Shown: positions 44,336-53,465 of the stretch, piece by piece
How positions within the stretch are numbered: the stretch's first letter is position 1
Layout: the number at the start of each line of letters is the position of its first letter
Assembly: GCA_020632595.1 (NCBI GenBank)
Contig: JACKFF010000005.1
Span: forward strand, 62,001 to 126,000
DNA length: 64,000 nucleotides
From: Nitrospiraceae bacterium
Lineage (GTDB): Bacteria > Nitrospirota > Nitrospiria > Nitrospirales > UBA8639
Direction: 5' to 3'
The notes under the pieces: generated by a model
What the model saw: the letters and a program-made list of their open reading frames with translations, nothing else
The model's database searches: none
What the model was told of the DNA's origin: nothing
Made by a program: the position numbers and the translations under genes

Positions 44336-44351
44336 TGTTCCACGTAGAACA
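44336..44351. promoter_or_regulatory. parS: parS centromere site 2
   Basis: TGTTCCACGTAGAACA differs from site 1 by one base in the right half. It lies in the short rsmG-parA spacer. Two parS sites 682 bp apart next to parAB match the origin-proximal parS clusters of many bacteria. Confidence 0.8.
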
Positions 44352-44375
44352 ATTGCTAATGTTGTTTATTGGATT

Positions 44376-45146
44376 ATGTTGAAACAGACCATTGCTATTG
44401 CCAATCAGAAGGGAGGAGTTGGAAAAACCACGACGTCTATCAATCTTGGCGCGGCTTTGGCTATATCTGGAAAATCTGTTTTATTAATTGATTTGGATCC
44501 CCAGGCCAATGCGACTAGCGGATTGTCAATTGAACCTCAGGGCGCAACCATTTATGAATGTTTAATGGATAGGCGCTTGGTTGAAAGCGTAATTTTACCT
44601 ACTAATATAAACGGATTTAGTGTGGTGGCCTCAAAGGGAGATTTGGTTGGGGCTGAAATCGAATTGTCCAATATCCAGGACCATCAAACTATTCTGAAAA
44701 ATGTGTTGGAAGGAGTTGTGGGCTTCGATTTTATTATTATTGATTGTCCGCCAGCCTTCGGGCTCTTGACAATCAATGCTCTTGTTGCAGCCTCTGCCCT
44801 GATCATACCCGTGCAATGTGAGTATTATGCCATGGAAGGATTGGGTCGTTTGTTGGGAAATGTCGAAAGGATTCGGGAGTCATTTAATCCGCAGCTGGCC
44901 ATTCAAGGCATTGTGTTGACGATGTATGATTCAAGAATTAATCTTTCGCGCCAGGTGCAAGAGGAAATTCGGGGATTTTTTGCGGAGAAAGTCTTTCAGA
45001 CTGTTATCCCAAGGAATGTGGCGTTGGCTGAAGCGCCCAGTCATGGGAAGGCGGTTTTATCCTATAATGCCGCGTCTAGTGGAGCCAAGGCATATCTTGA
45101 CCTCGCCAAGGAGATTTTGAGGAATGGAAAAGAAAGCGTTAGGTAA
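44376..45146 (+). CDS. parA: Chromosome partitioning ATPase ParA (Soj)
   Basis: A 256-residue deviant Walker ATPase. The deviant Walker A is KGGVGKTTTSINLGAALA. The A' region is LLIDLDPQANATSGL and motif B is IIIDCPPAFGLL. Together with ParB it segregates origins to the cell poles. The start at 44376 lies after parS site 2. It overlaps parB by 23 bp. Confidence 0.96.
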   Translation: MLKQTIAIANQKGGVGKTTTSINLGAALAISGKSVLLIDLDPQANATSGLSIEPQGATIYECLMDRRLVESVILPTNINGFSVVASKGDLVGAEIELSNIQDHQTILKNVLEGVVGFDFIIIDCPPAFGLLTINALVAASALIIPVQCEYYAMEGLGRLLGNVERIRESFNPQLAIQGIVLTMYDSRINLSRQVQEEIRGFFAEKVFQTVIPRNVALAEAPSHGKAVLSYNAASSGAKAYLDLAKEILRNGKESVR

Positions 45147-45981
45147 AGGACTGCAGGCCCTACTTCCGGAAAAAAAGACTCTTGTCTGGAAAGTGGAGCA
45201 GGATGGTCAGGCGGTCTCCATGATTGCACTGGATCAGATTCTCCCGAACCGCTATCAGCCCAGAACGACATTTTTGGAAGCAGAATTAGATGAGTTAGCG
45301 CAATCTGTCAAAGAGCATGGCGTCCTGCAGCCTATTGTCGTCAGGAGAAAAGGCGATGGTATGTTCGAACTCATTGCCGGGGAACGCCGGTTTCGAGCGG
45401 CAAAAATTGCCGGGCTGCAGACCATTCCTGTCCTGGTGAGGAATTCCAACGATGAAAAGGCCTTGGCGATTGCGTTGGTTGAAAATATTCAACGTGAAAA
45501 TCTCAATCCTATTGAGGAAGCCAAGGCCTATTCCCGGTTAATGGGGGAATTCGGCTTAACTCAGGATTTGGTTTCACGCTCAGTGGGTAAGGATCGTTCA
45601 TCCATCGCGAATATTGTAAGGCTGCTCACGCTGCCAAAGGATGTCCAAGAGTATATTGAGGCGGGGTTGATCAGTTTAGGTCATGCGAAGGTGTTAGCGG
45701 GCCTGCCAACTCCAGCAGCACAAATCCAGCTTGCACGGAAAATTGTTTCCGAGCAACTCTCTGTTCGCCAAATTGAGCAGATGATTACCCTGCAGAGAAA
45801 AGGTAAAGGCTCTAAATCAAAAAAAGAGGAACCCAATAGATTTCGAAACCTGGAAGAACAATTTCGAAAACGCTTGGGCACTAAGGTCCAGGTAAAGGCG
45901 GGGGTCAGGGGAGGGCAAGTCGTCATCCATTATTTTTCCGATGATGAACTTGATCGGATTGCTTCATTGGTTATGGAATAG
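45124..45981 (+). CDS. parB: Chromosome partitioning protein ParB (Spo0J)
   Basis: A 285-residue ParB. The CTPase motifs are in QPIVVRRKGDGMFELIAGER and GERRFRAAKIAGL, followed by VENIQRENLNPIEEAKAYSR. The central helix-turn-helix (TQDLVSRSVGKDRSSIANIV) reads parS, and a C-terminal dimerisation domain ends near FSDDELDRIASLVME. The gene starts inside the 3' end of parA, implying translational coupling. Known role: loads on parS and slides along DNA to form the segregation complex. Confidence 0.96.
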   Translation: MEKKALGKGLQALLPEKKTLVWKVEQDGQAVSMIALDQILPNRYQPRTTFLEAELDELAQSVKEHGVLQPIVVRRKGDGMFELIAGERRFRAAKIAGLQTIPVLVRNSNDEKALAIALVENIQRENLNPIEEAKAYSRLMGEFGLTQDLVSRSVGKDRSSIANIVRLLTLPKDVQEYIEAGLISLGHAKVLAGLPTPAAQIQLARKIVSEQLSVRQIEQMITLQRKGKGSKSKKEEPNRFRNLEEQFRKRLGTKVQVKAGVRGGQVVIHYFSDDELDRIASLVME

Positions 45982-46137
45982 AATTTGAATAATCTAACGA
46001 ATGGCTTCAGAGCGAATGGGCTCTCCTTTAAGATGTCAGAGGATCATGATGATGGCAAATGGTCGAGCTAATATTACCGCGTATCGAGTCAGGCAAGAAG
46101 GAATTGGAGCACACAGTTATCGAGGAGGGAGAGGCTC

Positions 46138-46638
46138 ATGTTTTTCAAAAAAAACGAAGAAAATACTCAGGATAGGGCAGAAATGAGTCAAGGTCAGGAG
46201 AAGGAGTCAACTGTGGTGGATAGTCCGGTGCCCTCAGCCAGTCAGCAGGAATCAGGGGATATTATCGCCTTTGTTGGGGAAGAGGTGACCTTTAAGGGAA
46301 CCATTCGGTATCAGGGCACAGTTCGAGTGGATGGCCGCCTGGAGGGTGAAATATATACCGACGGCAATTTAATTATTGGGCAAAAAGCGGTCATCGCTGC
46401 CAAGATTCATGCAGGAACCATTATGTGTCAGGGACAATTAACGGGGGATGTCGAAGCCAAGCACCGCGTTAAATTATTAACCCCGGCTGTCTTTGAAGGG
46501 ACAATTACCTCCCCCCTTCTTTCGATAGATGAGGGAGTGGTGTTTAATGGGACCTGCAATATGCCCCAAAAAATTGAGCGAAAAGGCAAAGAAGCCAAAC
46601 TTGTGATTTCGGTAGAAGAAGCCGTGAAGGTGAAATAA
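46138..46638 (+). CDS. Bactofilin family protein 1
   Basis: A 166-residue polymer-forming cytoskeletal protein. The central beta-helix is visible as repeated short strands: GEEVTFKGTIRYQGTVRVDG, RLEGEIYTDGNLIIGQKAVI, AAKIHAGTIMCQGQLTGDVE. The flanking ends are disordered; the N-terminal tail (MFFKKNEENTQDRAEMSQGQ) is charged and may carry a membrane or partner-binding role. It is followed by a second bactofilin and preceded by parB (156 bp). Bactofilins act in cell shape or in organising ParABS complexes, as shown in Myxococcus; the latter is inferred here from gene order. Confidence 0.9.
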   Translation: MFFKKNEENTQDRAEMSQGQEKESTVVDSPVPSASQQESGDIIAFVGEEVTFKGTIRYQGTVRVDGRLEGEIYTDGNLIIGQKAVIAAKIHAGTIMCQGQLTGDVEAKHRVKLLTPAVFEGTITSPLLSIDEGVVFNGTCNMPQKIERKGKEAKLVISVEEAVKVK

Positions 46639-46739
46639 AGCAATCTTCTGCAAAAAATAGGCGGCTAGCTCCCAGCTGGACATGGAGATCCTAGCGTGCA
46701 ACTTGAGGGCTCTTTACTGGATGAGAGGAGGAACGATGT

Positions 46740-47216
46740 ATGTGGGGTGAAAAAGAAAAGAAAAAGGAATTAGGATTTGGGCAGGAATTTTATACATTTT
46801 TGGGAAAAGGTGTTGATTTTAAGGGCAAAGCTCAATTTGAGGGCACAGTACGGGTGGATGGCAACTTTGAGGGGGAAATCACGATTGATGATACCCTCAT
46901 CATTGGTGAAAGTGCCGTGATCAAAGGGACCATTACAGGTGGAACCATTGTGAACAGTGGCCGGATTGAGGGTGTGATTACCGCAAAATCAAAAATTCAA
47001 CTCCTAAAGCCGGCGGTTCTCATTGGTGATGTCCATACCCCCATTTTTGCCATGGAAGAAGGCGTATACTTTCAAGGGGAATGTGATATGGGTTCGGCTC
47101 CAAAGTTAGAAGCGCCTATGGATAATAAAATCCTCTCCAATGGACAAGGCAAAACGATTCCTAAGGTTGAGCAAAAATTAGAAAAAAAATTAGAAACTGA
47201 GCCGTTGAGTCGCTAA
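46740..47216 (+). CDS. Bactofilin family protein 2
   Basis: A 158-residue paralogue of the upstream bactofilin: GKAQFEGTVRVDGNFEGEIT, DTLIIGESAVIKGTITGGTI, VNSGRIEGVITAKSKIQLLK. AGGAGG lies 8 nt before the ATG at 46740; an ATG at 46736 stops after three codons. Its stop overlaps the mnmA start (TAATG). The C-terminal tail is lysine/glutamate-rich. The pair looks like a tandem duplication with diverged tails. Confidence 0.9.
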   Translation: MWGEKEKKKELGFGQEFYTFLGKGVDFKGKAQFEGTVRVDGNFEGEITIDDTLIIGESAVIKGTITGGTIVNSGRIEGVITAKSKIQLLKPAVLIGDVHTPIFAMEEGVYFQGECDMGSAPKLEAPMDNKILSNGQGKTIPKVEQKLEKKLETEPLSR

Positions 47217-48367
47217 TGTCTTTCTCTGAATCCAAAAGGGTTGTCTTAGGAATGAGCGGCGGTGTGGATAGCTCCGTGGCTGCCAAATTATTGAAGGAAC
47301 AGGGGTACGAAGTTATCGGGGTCACATTGAAAGTCTGGGAGGAAGAAGATGACACTTCCGTTTCCAAGCGTTGGCAGGAGCGGGGATGCTGTAAGGTGGG
47401 AATGGCCAGACATGTGTCAGAATTATTAGGGATCTCTCACAGGGTCATCGATACCCGTGAACGTTTTCAAAAGGGAGTCATTGAGGATTTCATTGGAGGG
47501 TATCTCCAGGGAACCACGCCTAATCCCTGCGTTCGGTGTAATGAACGCGTAAAATTTGGAGGTCTCTTCCAGGTGGCCGATGAACTTAGAGCTGATTATA
47601 TTGCGACCGGCCACTATGCCAACATCAAACACGATCAAGGAGGGACCCCTTTTCTGGTTCGTGGGAAGGATGCCAAAAAGGACCAATCATATTTTCTCTA
47701 TCGAATACCGCCCAGGTGGCTCTCAAAAATGATATTTCCTTTAGGAGACATGGAAAAACCTGACGTCTGGAGGGAAGCGGAGGCCATGGGTCTGCCGGTG
47801 GACGAACTTAAGGAAAGCCAGGAAATTTGCTTTGTGACGCAGGGTGATTACCGACAATTCCTCAAGCAGCATGCACCTCAGGCTTCAAGTCCCGGAACAT
47901 TTGTGGATGAAACGGGTAAGGAGCTTGGCCAGCATCAAGGCGTGGCTTTTTATACGCCAGGCCAACGAAAAGGATTGGGTGTTGCCGGAGGAAGCCGTTT
48001 GTATGTGCAGCGAGTCCTTCCCGACATGAATATGGTAGTCCTGGGTCCGGCCGAAGATTTAGATTCCAGTGAATGCCTGGTTTCAGACTTGAATATCTTC
48101 TCTCCAGAGTCATTGGAGCATGCAAGTAAAATTGAGGTGAAATTTCGGTATAGTTCCCCACCAGTCCCAGCTGCTTACCGATGGTCAGATTCCACTTCGA
48201 TCACAATAAGGTTTGATGCGCCTGTTCGGGCTTTGAGCCCAGGCCAGTCAGCGGTTTTTTACCTTGGAGATCGGGTCTTGGGAGGTGGAATCATTCAAGG
48301 TCCAACCCCAAAGAAAATTATGCAGATGTGCGAAGAAACCAACCCAGCTGCACGTACCCAAGAATAA
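47216..48367 (+). CDS. mnmA: tRNA-specific 2-thiouridylase MnmA
   Basis: A 383-residue enzyme that makes s2U34 in tRNA for Lys, Glu and Gln. The PP-loop GMSGGVDSSVAAKLLKEQGY opens the protein. The first catalytic cysteine is in TPNPCVRCNERVKFG and the second in ESQEICFVTQGDYR. The family C-terminal beta-barrel follows (VLGPAEDLDSSECLVSDLNI). The start overlaps the bactofilin stop by one base. It complements mnmE/mnmG at the same wobble base. Confidence 0.96.
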   Translation: MSFSESKRVVLGMSGGVDSSVAAKLLKEQGYEVIGVTLKVWEEEDDTSVSKRWQERGCCKVGMARHVSELLGISHRVIDTRERFQKGVIEDFIGGYLQGTTPNPCVRCNERVKFGGLFQVADELRADYIATGHYANIKHDQGGTPFLVRGKDAKKDQSYFLYRIPPRWLSKMIFPLGDMEKPDVWREAEAMGLPVDELKESQEICFVTQGDYRQFLKQHAPQASSPGTFVDETGKELGQHQGVAFYTPGQRKGLGVAGGSRLYVQRVLPDMNMVVLGPAEDLDSSECLVSDLNIFSPESLEHASKIEVKFRYSSPPVPAAYRWSDSTSITIRFDAPVRALSPGQSAVFYLGDRVLGGGIIQGPTPKKIMQMCEETNPAARTQE

Positions 48368-48499
48368 TTGGGAATCAGAAAAAAATCCCTTTACATACGC
48401 TCTTTCCGGTTGACAGGCTGCATCACTCATGCTAGTTTCACCCGCTTAACACACGCCCAATTCCGTTCAACACGTGGCTGCCTGGAATCTCTGTAAACT

Positions 48500-49039
48500 G
48501 TGAATAAAAGCACCATTGGGCGCCGGTATGCATCGGCGCTTTTCCAACTGCTCGATAAGTCGGGTATTGAACCCGCACGAAGTGCCTTAAGCGCCTTGCA
48601 GCAAGGCTTGGAGGAAACCCCCGCCTTGAAGCATGTCCTCGCTTCACCAGTCTTTAATTTTGAGGAAAAACAGGCTGTCCTGAATGAATTGAGTCAAAGG
48701 ATGAAAGCCCCTCCGGTCATGCGGGATTTCCTCACTCAACTGTTGAAAAAGAATCGAGCCATGTTGCTCCCTGAAATTTCAGAGGCATTTGCGGAATTAG
48801 CCGATCAACAACAGGGAGTTCAGCAAGTCTGGGTTGGCTCGGCCAAACCATTACAAACGGCCGAGAAAGAAAAGATCAAGCACGACTTGTCTCAGACGCT
48901 GCACCATGGAGTCGAAGTGGCCTTTGAGGTAGATCCCCATCTTATTGCGGGATTGAGAATAAAAATTGGCAGCCGGGTATTTGATAATACGGTGTCGGGT
49001 CGACTAGCCGGTATGCATGATCAGTTGACGAAGGGATAA
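48500..49039 (+). CDS. atpH: ATP synthase F1 subunit delta
   Basis: A 179-residue stator subunit that joins F1 to the peripheral stalk. The N-terminus (GTG start; STIGRRYASALFQLLDKSGI) and FLTQLLKKNRAMLLPEISEA are typical, with LIAGLRIKIGSRVFDNTVSG near the C-terminus. It is first in a run atpH-atpA-atpG-atpD-atpC on the plus strand; the F0 genes (a, b, c) are not adjacent. Confidence 0.93.
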   Translation: MNKSTIGRRYASALFQLLDKSGIEPARSALSALQQGLEETPALKHVLASPVFNFEEKQAVLNELSQRMKAPPVMRDFLTQLLKKNRAMLLPEISEAFAELADQQQGVQQVWVGSAKPLQTAEKEKIKHDLSQTLHHGVEVAFEVDPHLIAGLRIKIGSRVFDNTVSGRLAGMHDQLTKG

Positions 49040-49042
49040 TCC

Positions 49043-50563
49043 ATGCAGATCAAAGCAGAAGAAATCAGCTCCATCATTAAGGAAAAAATCAAGGGATTCG
49101 AGCAACGGGTTGATGTCAAAGAAATGGGCTACGTCATCCAGGTGGGTGACAATATCGCCAAAGTTTATGGTTTAGAGGGGGCGATGGCAGGAGAGTTGTT
49201 GGAATTTCCTGGTGGAGTGTACGGAGTGGCTTTGAACCTTGAAGAAGATAGTGTCGGAGCGGTGCTCCTGGGCGAAGATGTGGGTATCCGTGAAGGAGAT
49301 CCGGTGAAACGTACCGGACGAATTGCCGAGGTCCCGGTTGGGGAGGCACTGGTTGGTCGTGTTGTCGATGCCATCGGGAAGCCTATTGATGGGAAGGGTC
49401 CCATCAATACCACGGAGACACGTCTTATCGAAATTCGGGCACCAGGCGTGGTTGATCGGCAATCGGTGGGAGAACCTCTTCAAACGGGGCTCAAGGCCAT
49501 TGATGCCATGATTCCGGTGGGTCGAGGCCAACGAGAGTTAATTATTGGAGACCGTCAGACCGGAAAAACCGCTATTGCGGTTGACACCATTATCAATCAA
49601 AAAGGCCTGGGTGTGTTTTGTTTTTACGTGGCCATTGGACAAAAACGATCGACGGTAGCTCGAGTGGTAAAAACCTTGGAAGATCATGGAGCCATGGAGT
49701 ACACCACTGTGGTGTCCGCCACCGCCAGCGATTCAGCGTCGCTGCAATTTTTTGCACCGTATGCCGGTGTGACCATGGCCGAATATTTCCGTGACAATGG
49801 GAAACATGCGCTTATCGTGTATGACGATTTGTCCAAACATGCCACCGCCTACCGCCAGCTTTCTCTGCTTCTTCGACGTCCCCCAGGACGTGAAGCCTAT
49901 CCGGGCGATGTGTTCTTTTTACATTCCCGATTATTGGAGCGGGCTGCGAAGATGAGTGATGAAAAAGGCGCTGGGAGTTTGACGGCATTGCCGATTATCG
50001 AAACGCAGGCAGGTGACGTCTCCGCCTATATTCCCACCAATGTGATTTCTATTACTGATGGACAGATCTATCTGGCAGCTGACCTGTTCTATTCCGGTAT
50101 TCGGCCGGCGATTAACGTGGGGTTATCAGTTTCCCGGGTTGGAGGGGCTGCCCAAATTAAAACGATGAAGCAGGTGGCTGGAACTCTCCGGCTCGATTTG
50201 GCGCAGTATCGGGAAATGGCTGCCTTCGCGCAATTTGGCAGTGAATTGGATAAAGCCACGCAGGCTCAATTGGCTAGGGGTGCGCGCATGGTGGAACTGT
50301 TGAAACAGGAGCAATATAAGCCCCTGGCTGTGGCCGATCAGGTGTTGTCGATTTATGCCGGGGTGAACGGGTTTCTTGATAATGTTCCCGTGAATAAAAT
50401 TCGGGAGTTTGAGCAAGGCCTGTTAGCCTATATTAAAGAGAAACACCCCAATATGCGGGAAGAGGTCGTAACCAAAAAGAAGATTGATGAGGAATTTGGG
50501 GGTAAATTAAAAAGCATTATTTCCGAATTTAAACAGTCCAAAGGCTACGATCAAGCCGTGTAA
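49043..50563 (+). CDS. atpA: ATP synthase F1 subunit alpha
   Basis: A 506-residue non-catalytic nucleotide-binding subunit. Walker A is GDRQTGKTA in IIGDRQTGKTAIAVDTIINQ, followed by the C-terminal half with the arginine finger in INVGLSVSRVGGAAQ. It lies 3 bp after atpH. Length is standard (about 500-513). It alternates with beta in the F1 hexamer. Confidence 0.97.
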   Translation: MQIKAEEISSIIKEKIKGFEQRVDVKEMGYVIQVGDNIAKVYGLEGAMAGELLEFPGGVYGVALNLEEDSVGAVLLGEDVGIREGDPVKRTGRIAEVPVGEALVGRVVDAIGKPIDGKGPINTTETRLIEIRAPGVVDRQSVGEPLQTGLKAIDAMIPVGRGQRELIIGDRQTGKTAIAVDTIINQKGLGVFCFYVAIGQKRSTVARVVKTLEDHGAMEYTTVVSATASDSASLQFFAPYAGVTMAEYFRDNGKHALIVYDDLSKHATAYRQLSLLLRRPPGREAYPGDVFFLHSRLLERAAKMSDEKGAGSLTALPIIETQAGDVSAYIPTNVISITDGQIYLAADLFYSGIRPAINVGLSVSRVGGAAQIKTMKQVAGTLRLDLAQYREMAAFAQFGSELDKATQAQLARGARMVELLKQEQYKPLAVADQVLSIYAGVNGFLDNVPVNKIREFEQGLLAYIKEKHPNMREEVVTKKKIDEEFGGKLKSIISEFKQSKGYDQAV

Positions 50564-50574
50564 AGTTTTTTGCT

Positions 50575-51450
50575 ATGCCAAGTCTTCAAAGCCTCCGACG
50601 AAAGATTGCGTCTGTCAAAAACACGCAGAAGATAACCAAAGCCATGAAAATGGTTTCTGCGGCTAAGTTGAAACGCGCGCAGGATCGAATTTTCGCCGCT
50701 AGGCCCTATGCTCATCAGTTACGAGAAGTCATGGGAAACCTGAGCGAACGGGTCAATCGCGCCTCTCATCCTCTTCTGCAACGACGTGACGGGAATACGA
50801 CTGAACTTCTGGTGGTTACAAGCGACCGCGGGCTTTGCGGGGCTTTTAATACCAATATTCTCAGGCAGGCCGTTGAATTTTTAGAGGAGCAGGCCAGCCA
50901 GGGGAAGCAGGTCTCGGTCAGTTTGGCCGGAAGGAAATCTATTGATTTTTTCAGACGACGCCATTGGAAGATTCGTCAACAATGGGGAGGGGTTTTCGAT
51001 CGGCTCAGTTTTGAGCACGCCCTGGATATCGGGCAAAACATCGTTTCTCAATATCATGAAGGCACCTTTGATCAACTGTATGTGGTCTATAACGAATTTA
51101 AATCGGTCATGCAGCAGCAGGTGATCGTCGAAAGGCTGCTCCCAATTGAATCGGTCCAGGAGTCCGGCGAAAGGGAGAAGCCGGCGACGGGTGGGGGTTA
51201 TTTTTATGAACCCGATGAAAATGAATTGTTAGCCACCTTATTGCCTAAGCATTTTGAAATACAGACGTATCGCGTCTTATTAGAGTCGGCTGCTGCGGAA
51301 CAGGCTGCACGAATGACGGCCATGGATGGGGCCACACGTAATGCCGGAGAATTAATCAAAAAGGTCACCTTATTTTATAACAAAACACGCCAGGCCGCGA
51401 TTACCAAAGAATTGATGGATATCGTGGGAGGCGCAGAGGCCCTGAAATAA
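50575..51450 (+). CDS. atpG: ATP synthase F1 subunit gamma
   Basis: A 291-residue central-shaft subunit. The N-terminal helix (LRRKIASVKNTQKITKAMKM, then VSAAKLKRAQ) and the C-terminal GATRNAGELIKKVTLFYNKT, plus RQAAITKELMDIVGGAEAL, are the diagnostic ends. A short insertion at residues 200-215 (EREKPATGGGYFYEPDE) is within normal family variation. It lies 11 bp after atpA. Confidence 0.96.
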   Translation: MPSLQSLRRKIASVKNTQKITKAMKMVSAAKLKRAQDRIFAARPYAHQLREVMGNLSERVNRASHPLLQRRDGNTTELLVVTSDRGLCGAFNTNILRQAVEFLEEQASQGKQVSVSLAGRKSIDFFRRRHWKIRQQWGGVFDRLSFEHALDIGQNIVSQYHEGTFDQLYVVYNEFKSVMQQQVIVERLLPIESVQESGEREKPATGGGYFYEPDENELLATLLPKHFEIQTYRVLLESAAAEQAARMTAMDGATRNAGELIKKVTLFYNKTRQAAITKELMDIVGGAEALK

Positions 51451-51521
51451 ATCGAAGGTTGATCCTGGCCGGGCACGGGGTCCCGTGTACCGTTCACCAA
51501 TCTTTTTCAACCAAGGAGTCT

Positions 51522-52979
51522 ATGGTGGGTACGGATGTCGGAAATGGAAAAGTCATTCAAGTCATTGGACCGGTGGTGGACGTGGAGTTTCCTCCAGGAA
51601 AACTTCCTAATATTTTTAATGCATTAACGATCACCCATAGATCGGAAGATCAAGACGTACAGTCAGGCATTCAGGTCACATTGGAAGTGGCCCAACACCT
51701 TGGGGAAAACCGTGTAAGGGCCGTGGCAATGTCTTCGACCGATGGATTGGTCCGTGGTTTAGAGGTGAAAGATACCGGTGCACCGATTTCTGTTCCTGTT
51801 GGACGGGAAACCCTTGGACGGGTCGTCAATGTTTTGGGTGATCCTGTTGATGGATTCGGAGCCGTCAAAACGGAAAAACGGTGGTCTATTCACCGTTCGG
51901 CCCCTGCATTAGAAGACCAGGAAACCAAAACAGAAATATTGGAAACCGGAATTAAAGTCATTGACCTGTTGGAGCCCTATGCCAAAGGGGGAAAGGTCGG
52001 GTTGTTTGGTGGCGCCGGTGTGGGAAAAACCGTCATCATCATGGAACTTATCAATAATATCGCCCTTCACCACGGCGGGTTTTCAGTCTTTGCCGGAGTC
52101 GGTGAACGAACTCGGGAAGGTAATGATCTTTGGCATGAAATGCAGGAGTCCAAAGTCATTGATCCCCATGATTTCTCCAAATCGAAAGCCGCTTTGGTTT
52201 ATGGTCAAATGAATGAGCCCCCTGGAGCGCGTCTCCGCGTGGGCCTTACCGGACTGACCATCGCCGAATATTTCCGTGATGAGGAGCATCAAGATGTGCT
52301 GCTCTTTGTCGACAACATCTTCCGATTCACTCAAGCGGGATCCGAAGTTTCCGCCTTGCTCGGTCGAATGCCATCAGCCGTCGGCTATCAACCGACTTTA
52401 GGTACGGAGATGGGAACCTTGCAAGAACGGATTACATCGACCAAGAAGGGATCCATCACCTCGGTTCAAGCGATTTATGTCCCGGCTGATGACTTGACTG
52501 ACCCAGCTCCGGCAACGGCGTTTGCCCATTTGGATGCCACTACCGTGTTGTCCCGGCAATTGGCCGAGTTGGGCATCTATCCTGCGGTCGATCCATTGGA
52601 TTCCACCTCAAGAATTTTAGATCCCCATATTCTGGGAGAGGAACATTACCAAGTAGTGCAACGGGTGCAAGGCACCTTGCAACGTTATAAAGATCTCCAG
52701 GATATTATCGCAATTTTAGGTATGGACGAATTGTCGGAAGACGACAAACAAATTGTGGCCAGGGCGAGGAAACTCCAACGGTTTCTCTCTCAGCCCTTCC
52801 ATGTGGCAGAAGCCTTTACCGGCTCTCCAGGGAAATATGTGAAACTCGTTGATACCGTTCGAAGCTTCAAAGAAATCGTGGATGGAAAATACGATGATCT
52901 TCCGGAGCAGGCCTTCTATATGGTTGGGCCAATCGAAGAAGCCATCGAAAAAGCTGAAAAACTCGGATACAAACGATAA
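51522..52979 (+). CDS. atpD: ATP synthase F1 subunit beta
   Basis: A 485-residue catalytic subunit. Start chosen at the ATG at 51522 (VGTDVGNGKVIQVIGPVVDV) because AAGGAG lies upstream at good distance; a longer frame to 51459 would add 21 unrelated residues. Walker A is GGAGVGKTV and the family signature is PAVDPLDSTSR. The catalytic Glu lies in GERTREGNDLWHEM (the family GER motif). It overlaps atpC (TAATG). Confidence 0.97.
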   Translation: MVGTDVGNGKVIQVIGPVVDVEFPPGKLPNIFNALTITHRSEDQDVQSGIQVTLEVAQHLGENRVRAVAMSSTDGLVRGLEVKDTGAPISVPVGRETLGRVVNVLGDPVDGFGAVKTEKRWSIHRSAPALEDQETKTEILETGIKVIDLLEPYAKGGKVGLFGGAGVGKTVIIMELINNIALHHGGFSVFAGVGERTREGNDLWHEMQESKVIDPHDFSKSKAALVYGQMNEPPGARLRVGLTGLTIAEYFRDEEHQDVLLFVDNIFRFTQAGSEVSALLGRMPSAVGYQPTLGTEMGTLQERITSTKKGSITSVQAIYVPADDLTDPAPATAFAHLDATTVLSRQLAELGIYPAVDPLDSTSRILDPHILGEEHYQVVQRVQGTLQRYKDLQDIIAILGMDELSEDDKQIVARARKLQRFLSQPFHVAEAFTGSPGKYVKLVDTVRSFKEIVDGKYDDLPEQAFYMVGPIEEAIEKAEKLGYKR

Positions 52980-53434
52980 TGGCAGGTGCTGGCGTGACGG
53001 CGTCATCAGGAAAGATTCTTTTGGAGGTGGTCACCCCCGATCACCGGTTGCTCAGTAAGGAAGTCGATTACGTTTCGGCTCCTGGAAGCGAGGGGGATTT
53101 CGGTGTCCTGCCCGGCCATTGTCATTTTCTGACCACCCTGCGGATTGGCGAACTTCAATACCGTATTGGAGAACAGACTGCATACATGGCTGTGCTCTGG
53201 GGGTTTGCTGAAGTGACGCCGACTAAGGTGACGATTCTGGCAGAAATTGCCGAAAAAGCAGAAGACATTAACGTGGAACGGGCCGAGGATGCTGTTCGAA
53301 AAGCGGAAGAGCGTCTGGAGCGTGGTGGGCTACCCTCGGAAGTAGAGGAAGCTCGCGTCAGTTTAGAAAAGGCCCGCCTCCGGCAAAAAATTGCCGGTCG
53401 CCACCGCCAACAGGCCGATTCCCGTCTTATATAA
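52979..53434 (+). CDS. atpC: ATP synthase F1 subunit epsilon
   Basis: A 151-residue regulatory subunit. The N-terminal beta sandwich reads ILLEVVTPDHRLLSKEVDYV then GSEGDFGVLPGHCHFLTTLR; a helical C-terminus is rich in E, K and R (ERAEDAVRKAEERLERG). In other bacteria it damps ATP hydrolysis by inserting into F1. Its start overlaps the atpD stop. The first ten residues (AGAGVTASSG) are extra; a later start is possible but less likely. Confidence 0.93.
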   Translation: MAGAGVTASSGKILLEVVTPDHRLLSKEVDYVSAPGSEGDFGVLPGHCHFLTTLRIGELQYRIGEQTAYMAVLWGFAEVTPTKVTILAEIAEKAEDINVERAEDAVRKAEERLERGGLPSEVEEARVSLEKARLRQKIAGRHRQQADSRLI

Positions 53435-53465
53435 AGTAATTGACCGCCCCATTTTTCTACCTGCC

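Noticed and set aside
45982..46186. 61-residue frame between parB and bactofilin 1
   Set aside because: It overlaps the bactofilin start in another frame and has no family resemblance.
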